NCBI GenBank assembly: GCA_028671895.1
Contig: JAPMAC010000197.1
Location: 1,679,001 to 1,743,000 of the forward strand
Origin: Oenanthe sinensis
Taxonomy: Eukaryota > Streptophyta > Magnoliopsida > Apiales > Apiaceae
DNA length: 64,000 bases
Reading direction: 5' to 3'
Each line of letters begins with the position of its first letter. Position 1 is the first letter of the stretch. This document shows, piece after piece, positions 22,962 to 35,536 of the stretch. The position numbers were made by a program, and so were the translations under genes. Below the pieces are notes generated by a model that was given only the letters and a program-made list of their open reading frames with translations, was not told the origin of the DNA and made no database searches.

Positions 22962-25669
22962 TTAATAGGATAAATTTAACATACCCAATTCACTCACTAG
23001 CCTGTTGAATGTCTTTTCTTCCAATGGTTTGGTGAAAATATTTGCAAGTTGCTTCTCTGTGGGCACATATACCAGCTTGATTGCGCCTTGTTCCCCATGC
23101 TCTCTAATGAAATGATATCTGATGTCAATGTGCTTAGTTTTTAAGTGTTGAACTGGATTCTCAGAAATAGCTATTGCACTAGTGTTGTCACAGAATATAG
23201 GAATTCCTTTTAGTGCCAACCCATAGTCCAATAGTTGATTTCTAATCCAAAGCAACTAAGCACAACAACTACCAGCTGCAATATATTCAGCTTCTGCAGT
23301 TGAATTTGACATAGAATGTTGCTTTTTGCTGAACCATGAAACCAAAATGTCTCCCAAAAACTGACAACTTCATGTAGTACTCTTCTTATCTATCTTGCAA
23401 CCAGCATAGTCTGAGTCTGAGTAGCCAATTAAGTCAAAACCAGATTCTTTAGGAAACCAAAGGCCTAAATCTTGAGTGCCTTTGATATATCTGAAAATTC
23501 TTTTGACAGCCATTAGGTGTGACTCTTTTGGATCAGACTGAAATCTTGCACACAGACCAGTTGCAAACATGATGTCAAGCCTGCTAGTTGTGAGATAGAG
23601 TAAGGAGTCAATCGTTCCTCTATACATCTTGTTGTCCACCTTCTTTTCTTTATCATCCTTGTCAAGTTGAGTAGCAGTTGAAATAGGAGTTTTAGCAGTA
23701 GATGAGTCTTCCATATCAAATTTCTTTAAAAGATCTTTGATGTATTTGGTTTGGCAAATAAATATTCCTTCTTTCTTTTGATAGACTTGAAGTCCAAGAA
23801 AGAACACCAATTCACCCATCATACTCATCTCATACCTATTCTGCATCAACTTGGAAAATTCCTTGCATAGATCTTCATTTATTGAGCCAAAAATGATATC
23901 ATCAACATAGACTTCGACTAGAATGATATACTTTTCATGCTTTTTGTAAAATAGAGTTTTATCCACAATCCCTCTAGTAAATCCATTTTCAAGGAGAAAC
24001 TTGGAAAGAGTATCATATCAGGCCCTTGGTGCCTGTTTCAAGCCATAGAGGGCTTTTAAAAGTCTATAGACAAAGTTATTCATTTTTGGATCCTCAAAGC
24101 ATATGGGCTATTCAACAAATATTTCCTCTTCTAGCTCACCATTTAGGAAAGCACTTTTTACATCCATTTAAAATACTTTGAAGTTGTTGAATGCAGCAAA
24201 AGCCAAGAAAATTCTTATTGCTTTAAGTCTGGCAACAAGTGTAAATGTTTCATCATAATCAATTCCTTCCTACAGTAACATTTTGCCACCAGCCTAGCTT
24301 TGTTTCTTATAACTATGCCACTGTCATCCATCTTGTTTCTGTACACCCATTTGGTGCCAATTACAGATTTATCCTTTGGTCTTGGCATCAACTCTCATAC
24401 ATTGCTTCTTTTAAATTTATTGAGTTCATATTGCATAGCAATTATCCAGTCTAGATCCATGAGGGCTTCATCCAGAGTCTTGCGTTCAATTTGAGAAAGG
24501 AAACAAGAGTATATGCATTCATTTGCCACATACCTTCTTGTTTTGACTCATGTTCCTGGATCACCAATTATTAAATCATTGGAGTGATCCTTGTTCCACT
24601 TTGTTTCTCTTAGTGAATCAATTGAATTTGATTCACTAGGTTGGTTGACATCATCTTTTCCTCTAGAACTGTTGACAGCATCAATTTCTTCGAGTCCACT
24701 AGACATGGAAATATTCCCAGAAAAATCTGTGGATTGGATAGTTCTTTCATTGTCTTGTGATTGAGAAGGGATTGAGGTGTGTCCAGAAATTGTATGCTCC
24801 AATCTTGGTGCTTCATCTTTAGGTTCCTCTAGATAGCCTTGATTTTTAAAGACTAAAGATTCAGTTTCTTGACATCCTTCTATGCCAGGAAATTTTGATT
24901 CATCAAAAGTGACATTCACAGTTTCTTCAACAGTCTTGTGATCAATGATGTAGACTTTATATGCTGTCATGTCAATTCCATAGCCCATGAAAATACTTTT
25001 AAATACTGTAGTATCAAATTTTCCTTTGATCTCAGTTTAGTCCTTCATTATGTAGCATTTGCATCCAAATACATGAAAGTATTTAACATAAGGTTTTCTT
25101 CCTGTAAGCAACTCATAGGGTGTTCTTCCATAAGCTTTGTTGACTACAGTCCTGTTTTGAGTATAACAGATTGTATTGATTGCTTCACCCCATAAATAAG
25201 TAGGAAGTTTTACTTCACTCAGCATTGTCCTTGCAGCTTCTGTAAGAGTTCTATTCTTTCTTTCCACAACACCATTTCGTTGAGGAGTCCTTGGTGCAGA
25301 AAAATGTTGAGTGATGGCATTGTCTTTGCAGAATTCATTCATGATACTATTTTTGAATTTAGTACCATTATCATTTCTCAAAATATGTACCTTCTACTTA
25401 GGATTTTTATCAAGAACCCTAACAAGGTCAATGATTTCTTGTGCAGCTTCATCCTTGGTTTTCAAGAATCTTACACAAGTGTACCTTGAGTAATCATCCA
25501 TCATTACTAGGGCATATCTTTTCCTTGAAAGTGATTGCACATTCACAGGACTAAATAAGTTCAAATGAATTAGTTAAAAAGCTTCATTGATTAAGCCACT
25601 ATGAGTACTTTTGTGTGTAGTTCTCTTTAATTTCCCTGTTTGACAGTCCTCACACAATCCTTCTTGACA
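22962..25669 (-). pseudogene. E2 pol, 3' part: integrase, RT, RNase H
   Basis: Resumes the reading frame left of the E5 insertion. Integrase shows LCEDCQTGK, DDYSRYT, HFSAPRTPQRNGVVERKNR and HVFGCKCYIMKD. The integrase-RT linker follows. The first half of RT (about 24540-24000) is heavily broken by stops and frameshifts. The second half is cleaner: VEVYVDDIIFGS, MMGELVFFLGLQV, LIGYSDSDYAGCK, HIDIRYHFIRE and ANIFTKPLEEK, ending at 22962. No function is expected. Confidence 0.9.
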
Positions 25670-25674
25670 GAAAT

Positions 25675-28600
25675 TGTAAAAACCCGATTTTTTGTAAACT
25701 CTGAATTATGAATGAATAGTAACTTTGAAGTTTTACGAAAAGCATGTTAGCCCACACCATGCAAATGGTAGAGGATTATAAATTCGAAGTTGTATTGTGA
25801 TAGTACTAAGTAAATAAGTGAATGTAAAAGTCGTTAGAATCTGAAGATTTTGTCGTTTACAAATTGTTCTATAAATTACGAGATATCGAGAAAGGGAGGA
25901 TTAGGTTATGACCAAGGGGATTATAATTCAAAGAAATTATATCCTAGACATACCAAGGTATTATGACTAGTAGATATTCACATTACAAAGATAGAAATGA
26001 GAAGTGTTAACCCTAATCATTCTTTACTAAATGAGGGATTAAGTATAAATAATGAATGACAAGTGAAGTGCACTACAAAGAAGCCATGCATGCAAGTACT
26101 TGCATTGTTAGAGAATTAACTAAAGCTAGTAACTAAACCAAGGCAAGTAACCATGCAAGCAACCAAGGTTAGAGACATGGTTCCCAAAATTAGGGAAAAG
26201 GAAGCATAAACCTACTTTATCACTTGGACAAGTTCAACAAAGCCATAATTAACCTTTTCATAGATTTTATTCTCACAAAATCAGCCACATAGCAAGTAGC
26301 CAAGAAGAATTTTTCTCCTTCTTCCCCACCAAGCACCATTCGGCAGTTTTGAAGAAATTGGAGAATTTCAAAATCAAAGTCCAAGCTCCCAAGCTCCATA
26401 AATCCTCATATTTTAACCATAGCTTCTATATTTCATATATAAGGTATGGTTCAAATATCAAGTTCATCCTCCATGTCTTTCATTTTCAAATAATTAATCC
26501 AAGATGAACATGAATAGTATGAATAGTGAAACATAGAAAATTTAAAGTTTTGTTCTTGATGTTTCTTGGTTTCTAAGGATAGATCAAGCACTCTTAAGGA
26601 TTCAAAGCTCTACCTAGGTGTTGTTTGAACTCCAAGAAGGTATGAACACCCTTAAACCCTTGTGTTTTGTGTGAGTAGTATGCCATGAGAGTGATAGTAG
26701 ATGGATCCATGAGCTAGGATGGTAAAGATGAAATGATGTTAGTAAGATGTTGAGTTTTGGTTGAGTTCTTGAAATGATGTTAGCATATGATTATGAGATG
26801 AGTAGCTTAATGTTGTTAACATGATGGTATGAGTTAGTTGAGTGTTGGTTGTGAATGGATTCACATTGGTTGAATCCGGAAAATGTTATGTTTATTGCCG
26901 TCGTAATGGCCATTTTTCGTAAGCACTCTTTTGAACTGTAAAAACCGATTTTTCAAGCTCCTGGCCCCTAACACCACTAGCCATGGTTGGATATTTCTTG
27001 ACTCATAGATCATTTTGACACTTGAATCATGTTATTCCGACATACGGTTTAGGAGATAGGTCGATTTTAGTAAAGACATCTAAACCAACCAAACTGTTTC
27101 GGGAATCCCTTTTTGTTAATATAAATGGACCACTTAAAAGTCACCAAAAATCATGAAATTTTAAGGGAACATAGTTTGAACAGTGGACAAGGCCTCTGAA
27201 AAATTTCATGACAGAGGAGAAAATTTCGATTTTATAAAATTGTTGAAGCCGGGCAGGTTCAATGACAAACCTTAAAGGAGAATGAATGAATAAGGTAGTT
27301 AAGCATCTATGTAATGTGACAAGTAGGAAGGTGTCATTGACCCATGAATTGACTTAAGTGATTAACATATGTCCTTAAGATTAAGTAACTCTAGAATGAG
27401 AGGTCTAACTTATGTCAAGCTTGTGGCTCGTGCGTGCGTGACATTAGTGGTTAAGATAACCAATGATTAACGAAACATTCTATTTGATTTATATAGATCG
27501 TCCGTCAAGCCCCCGCACCTCGACGAACCCTAGGACCTCAGGCAAGTTTTCAAAACTCGTACATAATGTACTAATGTTTTGTCGAAAGACTGTTGTTGTT
27601 GTGATATAACTGTATGTTGAAAAGTATGAATTGTTTTATGTATTGTTACATATTTCGCAAATGTTTCGGTTATATGCTATAAGAAATATAGATATAAGAC
27701 GGTAAAAGAAAAAGGCTCTAACTGCATAACGAGTTATGTATTTTCGAACGTAGACCGGGAGTCGGAATGTTATGTTAAGTACTGTCGTAATCCGGAAGAA
27801 GCCGGAGACAGATTATTTTGAAATGACGATATAAATATTTCGATATTTATATTTTGATATTCTTTTAATAAAAGAATTAAATGTGGATAATAAATATTTT
27901 TTTAATATTTTTTTAATTAATGAATATTATCTTGAATATTCATTTAAAAAGGAGATAATAAATATTACTTTAATATTTATTTAATTAATGAATATTATTT
28001 TGAATATTCATTTATTGAGGACTATTTATTAATTATAATTAATAAATATTATTTAAATATTTATTAATTATTTAAAATTCATTTACGAATTTTTTTAGGT
28101 CTTTAATAATTATTCGAAGCTTTCGATAATTATTTTAAATACTTTCCGACTTTCAGAAAATGATTTAAAGATAGTGAGAGCTCCCTAATATTTTAATTTA
28201 ATTATTTTATTTTATTCTTTTAATAAGAATAAAATACGCTCAGACTTATCAAAAATAGGGAACTCGGTATAGGAAGTGAATACCTATTTACTTCTCGAAA
28301 GCAGTCAAGTTTTGGAACCAGTTTCCACAGTAGCAAGATCTTTTCAACTTATCAAAAGCAGAGAGGTTTCCGACAAACTCCCGAGTCATGGTTTTCAAAA
28401 TGAATTCAGTCCTTGAGAAAGGAGATTATATGATGAAGGTCAACTTGCCTGTGTGGTAAGGCGGCGACATCACTTAATCTGACAGTATATGCTCATAACT
28501 ATGAGGGTCTATCAACAAGTACAATATACTTGGGGAACTAGGACTACTTCCGGTTCCAGGTTTGATTGACAAATCTATTAACAAGTATTATATACTTAGG

Positions 28601-29608
28601 GAGCTTGGATTAATGTTCCAGTTCCAGACTTATAGATTGATTCAGCGGACTTGGAGATAGCGTAAGAGGCCGAGTGACGCACGGTCCAGCACTTTTACCC
28701 GTATTCGGTCAAGGGTTTTTACCCATTAACGGTAGCGAGTACCGGGGCTCCCCCTTCTACATGTAGAGAAACGGAAGGCTTCCATAGGTTGCTGATGAAG
28801 GCTGCCACATGCTACGACTGATCATCGTGGATGTGTGGTAGCGGGCGTGTTGATGCTCCAGTTATAGTCCCTCATTCCAATTGGAATTGTGCTACACACC
28901 GTAACGAAAGCCTAGGAGATGAGTTACCGATGGTGTTGTTAGCGGTAAAACATCCTGAAAGATTCATCTTACTCATCATGTTTTAACGAAAGTTATTTGT
29001 TCATAATGCTTTTACAAATAACTTACAGCATGTTTTCAGAACGCAATTGATAAAGGAGAAAGCTTACAGATTTACAGCATGTTTTCAGAACTATATTATT
29101 TATTGCTGAGCTATATTACTCACCCTTGCTTTCTTTGTATATCACAACACAACAGGACAGCAGGATGCCGCGAATGCGACACACCGCCAGGAAACGCGTG
29201 GGAAATGCCTGCGCATTCCGCAGGTTCTTCTCCAACCTACCCCAAGTAGGGAGTAGGAGTAGAAGTAGGATAGGGGTACAGTTGTTGATGATACGCCTTA
29301 TCTATAAGTATGATCTTTGTAAGCTACTTAACAAGAACATGCACTAGCATTCAGTACTTTTTCAAGTAGAAACCGTGTTGCCTTCGTAAGGCAATGAACT
29401 TAGTTTTGGAATTGTAATATTACTCTGACAGATTTTATGTATAATATGTGTATTCGTTCTGAGACTATAATCAGTAGGGTGTGTATGAGAACTATGAGGT
29501 CCCTGCAGGTGGAAGATGATCATTAAGGATTAAGTTAAAATGTATTAATAGCAGGAAAAAGGGACCGTGGCGGCCCAGATCTCTGACCCCAGGTCTGGGG
29601 GCGCCACA
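25675..29608 (+). mobile_element. E5 5' LTR
   Basis: Starts TGTAAAAACCCGATTTTTTG and ends GGGGGCGCCACA, 3,934 bp. It is followed after four bases by the PBS TGGTATCAGAGC (29613-29624), matching the 3' end of initiator-Met tRNA. A candidate TATA box GTATAAAT lies at 26043. An AT-rich stretch at 27830-28130 carries several self-complementary AATATTCATT/AATGAATATT segments. It includes about 240 bp (roughly 28935-29175) absent from the 3' LTR. Confidence 0.95.
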
Positions 29609-29905
29609 GAAATGGTATCAGAGCGTAGGATTATAACTCTCAGAACGATAGAAAGCTAAGAACAATAAATCTCATAATATTAATAAGAAACTCTTATCAA
29701 GTTTACCGTCGGGCTACTGGATGTAGTGCTGGCATTAAAAACCCGCAAGGGAACTTTCAACCTCAATTAGTAACATCACTTCTGGTACATATAGGTACCT
29801 GATGGCCGAGAGGTAGAGGATCATGAGGTAGAGCACAACGCAGCATTTCTAGGTTTAGGAGGTGACCTTGCAGCCATCCCGGAGGAGGATCCAGAGGAGG
29901 AACCG

Positions 29906-30486
29906 ATGGAGGGCCCGAGTGAGGGACCACAGGATGCAGACTACGTGTTCCCTACCCCACCCACTGAGACCGAAGGGGACCCTATGGATGATGAAGTTGT
30001 CTGGAGGGACATCGAGATGTACCCACTTCCAGTTGTGAGATCTCCTACACCAGCCATGTCTCCACTTAGTCCCTTCAGTTCAGAGAACGAGTATGAGTAG
30101 CTTACACCTGTCAGGGCCGAGTTTTCCATGGATATGCCAGCAGACCCAAACACTCCCCCTCCCCCATTTTTAGGGGTACCAGCAGTCATCCATGAGTACA
30201 TGATAGGTCAGCTTACTACAGAGATCGCTTTGGCAGATGGTCGCGTTGATGAGCTGAGGCGTCAGCTGGCCGCTGAGCGTGAGCATAGGGTTGCTCAACA
30301 AGGAGGCTTGATGCCTACTACCCCCCAGCAGATGAGGACAGCGGTTACCAGGATTGAGGTAAGGGCCCGTGATCGTATGCGGAGCCTACCTACCAGGAGA
30401 GACGGGACAGTGAGCTTGCGAGAGACAGATGCTATTTGGGCTGATGCTATGATGCAGGTCCAGGACTTGACCCGCCCCACGGGGTA
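29906..30486 (+). CDS. E5 open frame between PBS and gag
   Basis: An open frame of about 190 codons, broken once by TAG (30098-30100). The frame is open back to about 29798, but the first ATG is at 29906. The product is rich in Pro, Glu and Asp at first (SEGPQDADYVFPTPPTETE), then has DPNTPPPPFLGVPAVIHEYM and a short charged helix (ALADGRVDELRRQLAAEREH) that looks like a coiled coil. GC content is higher than in the LTR and similar to gag-pol, which suggests real coding history. I do not recognise a family; its role is unknown. It lies in what would be the 5' leader of the genomic RNA. Confidence 0.5.
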
Positions 30487-30867
30487 ACCCGAGGGAAGGC
30501 TAACAACTTTTGGTAAAAAGGCCTGTGGCACTAGCATTTTGAGGATCCGGTGATGCAGTAGTGTTGTTGTTTCTGGCCACTTGTTAGGCATTTTGATCAT
30601 CTATATTATGTTTAGTCCAGACTCGTATTTCCTGTTGATGACTATGACCTTCAGTGGTTGCGACCAAGGATCGCCGTTTGTATATATTTGCATTGCTTTC
30701 AGTTATATCTATCTTTAAGCATTGTCACGTATACTCTACTGTTAAATATTGTTGCAAATTGATTAGTGTACTGAGCAGGATTAAGAAACCTACATTGATG
30801 AGTAATGGTTACTAAGGATTATGATATAAGTTATTCTGACAAAATTTTCTTAATAAATATCAGAACA

Positions 30868-33800
30868 ATGCCTCCTAGACGCGTGGGAACGAGAGCACAC
30901 CCAGCTGAGTCCGTGGCTCAGGTTAGCAATAACCAAGAAGAGGAAAATCGAAACCCCCCAGAGGAAGAGGAAAATGATATTGGTAACAATGAATTGGATG
31001 ACCAAGATTATGAAGAAGAGGAATATGAGAATACCCAAGAGGAAGAAGAGCAAGAGGGGGGTCAGATGGAGCAGTTTGTGAGGTTGCTCAGATAAAACTT
31101 GAATCACCAACCCCCACATCCTAGACAATCAGTGGCGAATGCTTTTAAAGCCTTTAAGTCACTAAAACCACCAGAGTTCCGAGGGACGACAGATCCAGTC
31201 GAGGCAAGAGCCTGGCTGAAGGAAATGGAGAAATTATTTGAGATAATGGATATTGAGGAGGCCCAAAAGACTATCTTTGCCACTTATCTCCTCAAGGGAG
31301 AGGCTAACTTTTGGTGGGAAGCCAAGAAAAACTTGGAAGCAGATGCCGTCATCACTTGGGCAAGATTCAGCGAGCTGTTCTTGGAAAAGTATTTCCCTAG
31401 GTTCATGGAAACTCAGATGGAGCTAAAATTTCTAGAGCTAAAACAGGAAAACTTGACAGTGACGGAGTATGAAGCCAAGTTTACAGAACTGTCAAGGTTT
31501 GTGCCAGACTTCGTGAACACAGAAGCTAAGCGAGCTAGAAGGTTTCAACAAGGGCTGAAGCAATGGATTCAGAACAGGGTAGCAGTATTTGAGATTACCG
31601 ATTATGCCACACTAGTACAGAAAACCTCGATCGTGGAGGCGGGAAATGAGCAGATATCTAAGAGCAAGGAAATGAAGAAGAGGAAGTTTGAAAGCCGTGG
31701 AGGAAGTTCCGCGACTGGAGGTTTTCCAAGCAAGGTCAACCGAGGGGCAGTATTGCAACTAGCGAGGAGCACAGGGTTTAGAAATTTTAGGAGTGGCAGT
31801 ACTGTCCAGAATAGCCGACCAGCCGGGGTATCTCATTTCAGCCAATCCCGACCACCAACACCAGAATGTAAAAGTTGTGGAAGGAAACACCTTGGCACCT
31901 GTCTCAAGGGGTCAACAGATTGTTTCAAGTGTGGGCGAGAAGGTCACTATGCTAGTAGCTGTCCCCAGAGTGGGTTAAAGTGCTTCCAGTGTGGAATGGC
32001 GGGGCACATAAAAAAGGATTGCAAGTCACCAGCACCCACAATGTCCAGGATGAGCGGGACAGCTTCCAACCGGCCCCCAACAGCAAGGACCTTCAATATG
32101 ACAGTGAAGAATGCCGTGCGAGACGCGGACGTTATAGCAGGTACCCTTCTCCTTAATACTGTCAGCGTAAATGTTTTATTTGATTCTGGAGCTACTAGGT
32201 CCTTTGTGTCTAAGGATTTGTCATGCAAGTTAAAACTTAAAGCAAAACCTTTGAGAGAATTGTTGCAAGTAGAGATAACCAACCGGGAAGTAATTCCAGT
32301 TAGTCAAGTACACCCAAACTGTAATTTAGAGATAGATGGGCAAACTTTTGGGGTAGATCTAATCCCTTTTCCGCTAGGAGAGTTTGATGTCATTTTGGGA
32401 ATGGACTGGTTGTCAAGTAACGGTGTGCAGATTGACTGTGAAAAGAAAAAGATCAGATTGAAAGTGCTAGAAGGGAGGGAGGTCTTGTTCAAGGGACAAC
32501 GACAAGTCCGAAAATTTTTAAACATAGCCCAGACTAAGAGATTGTTACGAAAAGGGTGTGAGGCTTACCTAGCCCACGTGGTAGACACTAGTCAAGAGAT
32601 GCCTAAACTTAGAGACCTTCGAGTGGTGGCCGAATTCGAGGATGTATTCCCCGAGGATCTTCCAGGACTACCACCCGACCGGGAAATAGAGTTTGCAATC
32701 GAACTAGCCCCAGGAACGACGCTAGTTTCAAAAGCCCCGTATCGTTTAGCCCCAGTAGAAATGAAGGAACTAGCCACCCAACTACAAGAATTATTAGAAC
32801 TAGGAATGATAAGGCCGAGCGTGTCACCATGGGGTGCGCCGGTATTATTCGTAAAGAAGAAAGACGACAGCATGCGACTATGCATAGACTACCGACAGCT
32901 GAACAAGTTAACGATCAAGAACAAGTATCCCCTACCAAGGATTGACGACCTGTTTGACCAATTGATAGACGCGGTGTATTTTTCCAAGATTGACCTCAGG
33001 ACGGGGTATCATCAACTAAAGATTAAGCCCGAGGACATACCAAAGACAGCATTTCGCACCAGATATGGGTACTACGATTTTTTGGTAATGTCGTTTGGAT
33101 TAACCAATGCCCCAGCAGCTTTCATGGATTTAATGAACTGAGTTTTCAAGAAATACTTGGACAAGTTCGTCATTGTTTTTATCGATGATATTTTGATCTA
33201 TTCAAAGACCGAAGAAGAACACGCCGAACATCTGAGAATAGTTCTGGAGATCTTAAGGGAGGAAAGTTTGTTTGTCAAATTCTCGAAATGTGAATTTTGG
33301 CTCAGAGAAGTCCAATATTTGGGACATGTAGTAAGCAGCGAAGGGATACTAGTCGACCCGGCCAAGATAGAAGCCGTTTCCAATTGGGAAAGACCTACCA
33401 CACCAACCGAAGTAAGAAGTTTCGTGGGACTGGCAGGTTATTACCGGAGATTCGTGCAAGATTTTGCCAAGATAGCCGCCCCACTAACTCGGCTTACTCG
33501 GAAGACGGAAAAGTTTAATTGGACCGAGAAATGTGAGGAAAGCTTTCAAGAATTGAAGAAGAGATTAATAACAGATCCCGTGTTAGCACTACTTGACGGA
33601 AAGGGAGATTTCGTAATCTACAGCGATGCCTCACATAAGGGATTAGGGTGCATGCTTATGCAGCACGGCAAGGTGATTGCTTATGCATCACGACAATTGA
33701 AGGAATATGAAATAAGGTATCCCACTCATGACTTAGAACTAGCCGCGATAGTCTTCGCACTGAAAATTTGGAGGAACTACTTGTATGGCGAGAAATGTGA

Positions 33801-35502
33801 AATCTTTACGGACCATAAGAGCCTAAATTATATCTTCACACAGAAGGAATTGAACATGAGGCAAAGGAGGTGGCTGGAGTTGATTAAGGATTATGACTGC
33901 GAAATTCTCTATCACCCAGAGAAGGCCAATGTAGTGGCCGATGCCCTTAGTAGGAAGGAAAGACTTAAGATGATGACCTCTTCGGAGAAGCTGATTAACG
34001 AGTTTGAAAAGATGGAAATCGAGGTGAAGGTTGCCAGAAAGGGCACAAAAGGATTATTTGAGATTAGTATGCAACCCCCATTGATAGAAAAGATCAGGTT
34101 GTGCCAAGAAAGGAAGCGAGCAGACGAATGGAAGTCCCTGACTGGAGAAGAAATAAAGTACGAGAAGGACAGTAAGGGAATAATGAGATATGCCTCCAGA
34201 ATCTGGATTCCAAATGTGCGAGAATTGAAGGATGAGATTTTACATGAAGGACACAATTCGAGGTATTCAATTCATCCCGGTGGCACCAAGATGTATAAGA
34301 ATTTGAAAGAGATTTACTGGTGGACGAACCTGAAAAAGGATGTAGTGGAATGGGTAAGCAAATGTTTGACGTGTCAAAGAGTGAAAGCAGAACACCAGAG
34401 ACCTAGTGGTCTTCTACAGCCCCTGGAAATCCCCGAGTAGAAGTGGGAACAGATAGCAATGGACTTTGTAGTAGGTTTACCGAGAACGAGCACCAACCAC
34501 GATGCGATATGGGTGATCCTAGATCGCCTAACCAAGTCAGCTCATTTTCTTCCAATTAATGAGAGGTATACAGTAGACCGACTAGTAGAGATTTACATCA
34601 AGGAAATTGTAGTGCGACATGGAGTTCCCGTGTCCATAGTATCGGACCGAGATCCAAGATTCAACTCAAGATTTTGGAGAAGTTTTCAAGAATGTGCGGG
34701 GACTAAGCTGAACATGAGCACGGCTTATCATCCCCAAACGGATGGGCAGAGCGAGCGAACCATTCAGACATTAGAGGATATGCTAAGGGTGTGCGTAATA
34801 GATTTTAAAGGAAGCTGGAATGATCACTTACCTTTAATCGAGTTTGCCTACAACAATAGTTACCACGCCATCATAGGTATGCCCCCTTATGAAGCCCTAT
34901 ACGGGAGAAAGTGTCGCTCCCCATTGTGTTGGGAGGAAGTAGGAAAGCGGAAGATATTGGGACCCGAATTGGTTCAGAAAACAAGAGAAATAATAGAGCT
35001 CATCCGGAGCCGATTGATGGCAGCACAAGACCGACAAAAGAAGTATGCCGATCAGACCAGGAAAGACAGAGAGTACGAAGTGGGAGACTCAGTACTTCTG
35101 AAAGTTTCCCCATGGAAAGGATTAATGAGATTTGGAAAGAAAGGAAAGCTGAGCCCAAGATACATTGGGCCATTCGAGATCTTAAAACGTATTGGGAAAG
35201 TAGCCTATGAATTGGCCCTACCCCCAAATTTGCAACAAGTCCACAATGTGTTCCATGTGTCTATGCTGAGAAAGTATAACGTAGATGCCAGGCATGTAAT
35301 AGAGTATGAGCAGGTAGACCTACAACCAGATCTGACCTATGTGGAACGACCGGTGGAAATCTTAGACCAAAAGGAGCAAGTGCTCAGGAACAAAGTGGTC
35401 AATCTAGTAAGAGTCTTGTGGAGAAACCAGAACACTGAAGAATCAACATGGGAACTAGAAAGTGCAATGTTAGAAAAGCACCCTCACTTGTTTTCAGTAT
35501 AG
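30868..35502 (+). pseudogene. E5 gag-pol polyprotein (three stops)
   Basis: One frame from ATG at 30868 to the stop before 35502, about 1,540 codons. Gag has the retrotransposon core (FATYLLKGEANFWWEAKK, FLEKYFPR) and three Cys-rich knuckles (CKSCGRKHLGTC, CFKCGREGHYASSC, CFQCGMAGHIKKDC). Protease shows VLFDSGATRSFVS. RT follows (LCIDYRQLNK, FVIVFIDDILIYS), then RNase H (IYSDASHKGLGC) and integrase with its zinc region (CLTCQRVKAEH) and acidic catalytic residues in MDFVVGLPRT and VSDRDPRF. Only three codons break it: TAA at 31093, TGA at 33139 and TAG at 34438. They fit single C-to-T or G-to-A changes of Gln, Arg and Trp codons. All downstream domains are otherwise intact. Confidence 0.95.
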
Positions 35503-35536
35503 ATTCCGGGACGGAATCCCTTTAAGGAGGGAAGAC

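Noticed and set aside
29613..29624. TGGTATCAGAGC as part of a tRNA gene
   Set aside because: Only the 12-base complement to the tRNA 3' end is present, at the LTR boundary, as expected for a primer-binding site; no cloverleaf is encoded.
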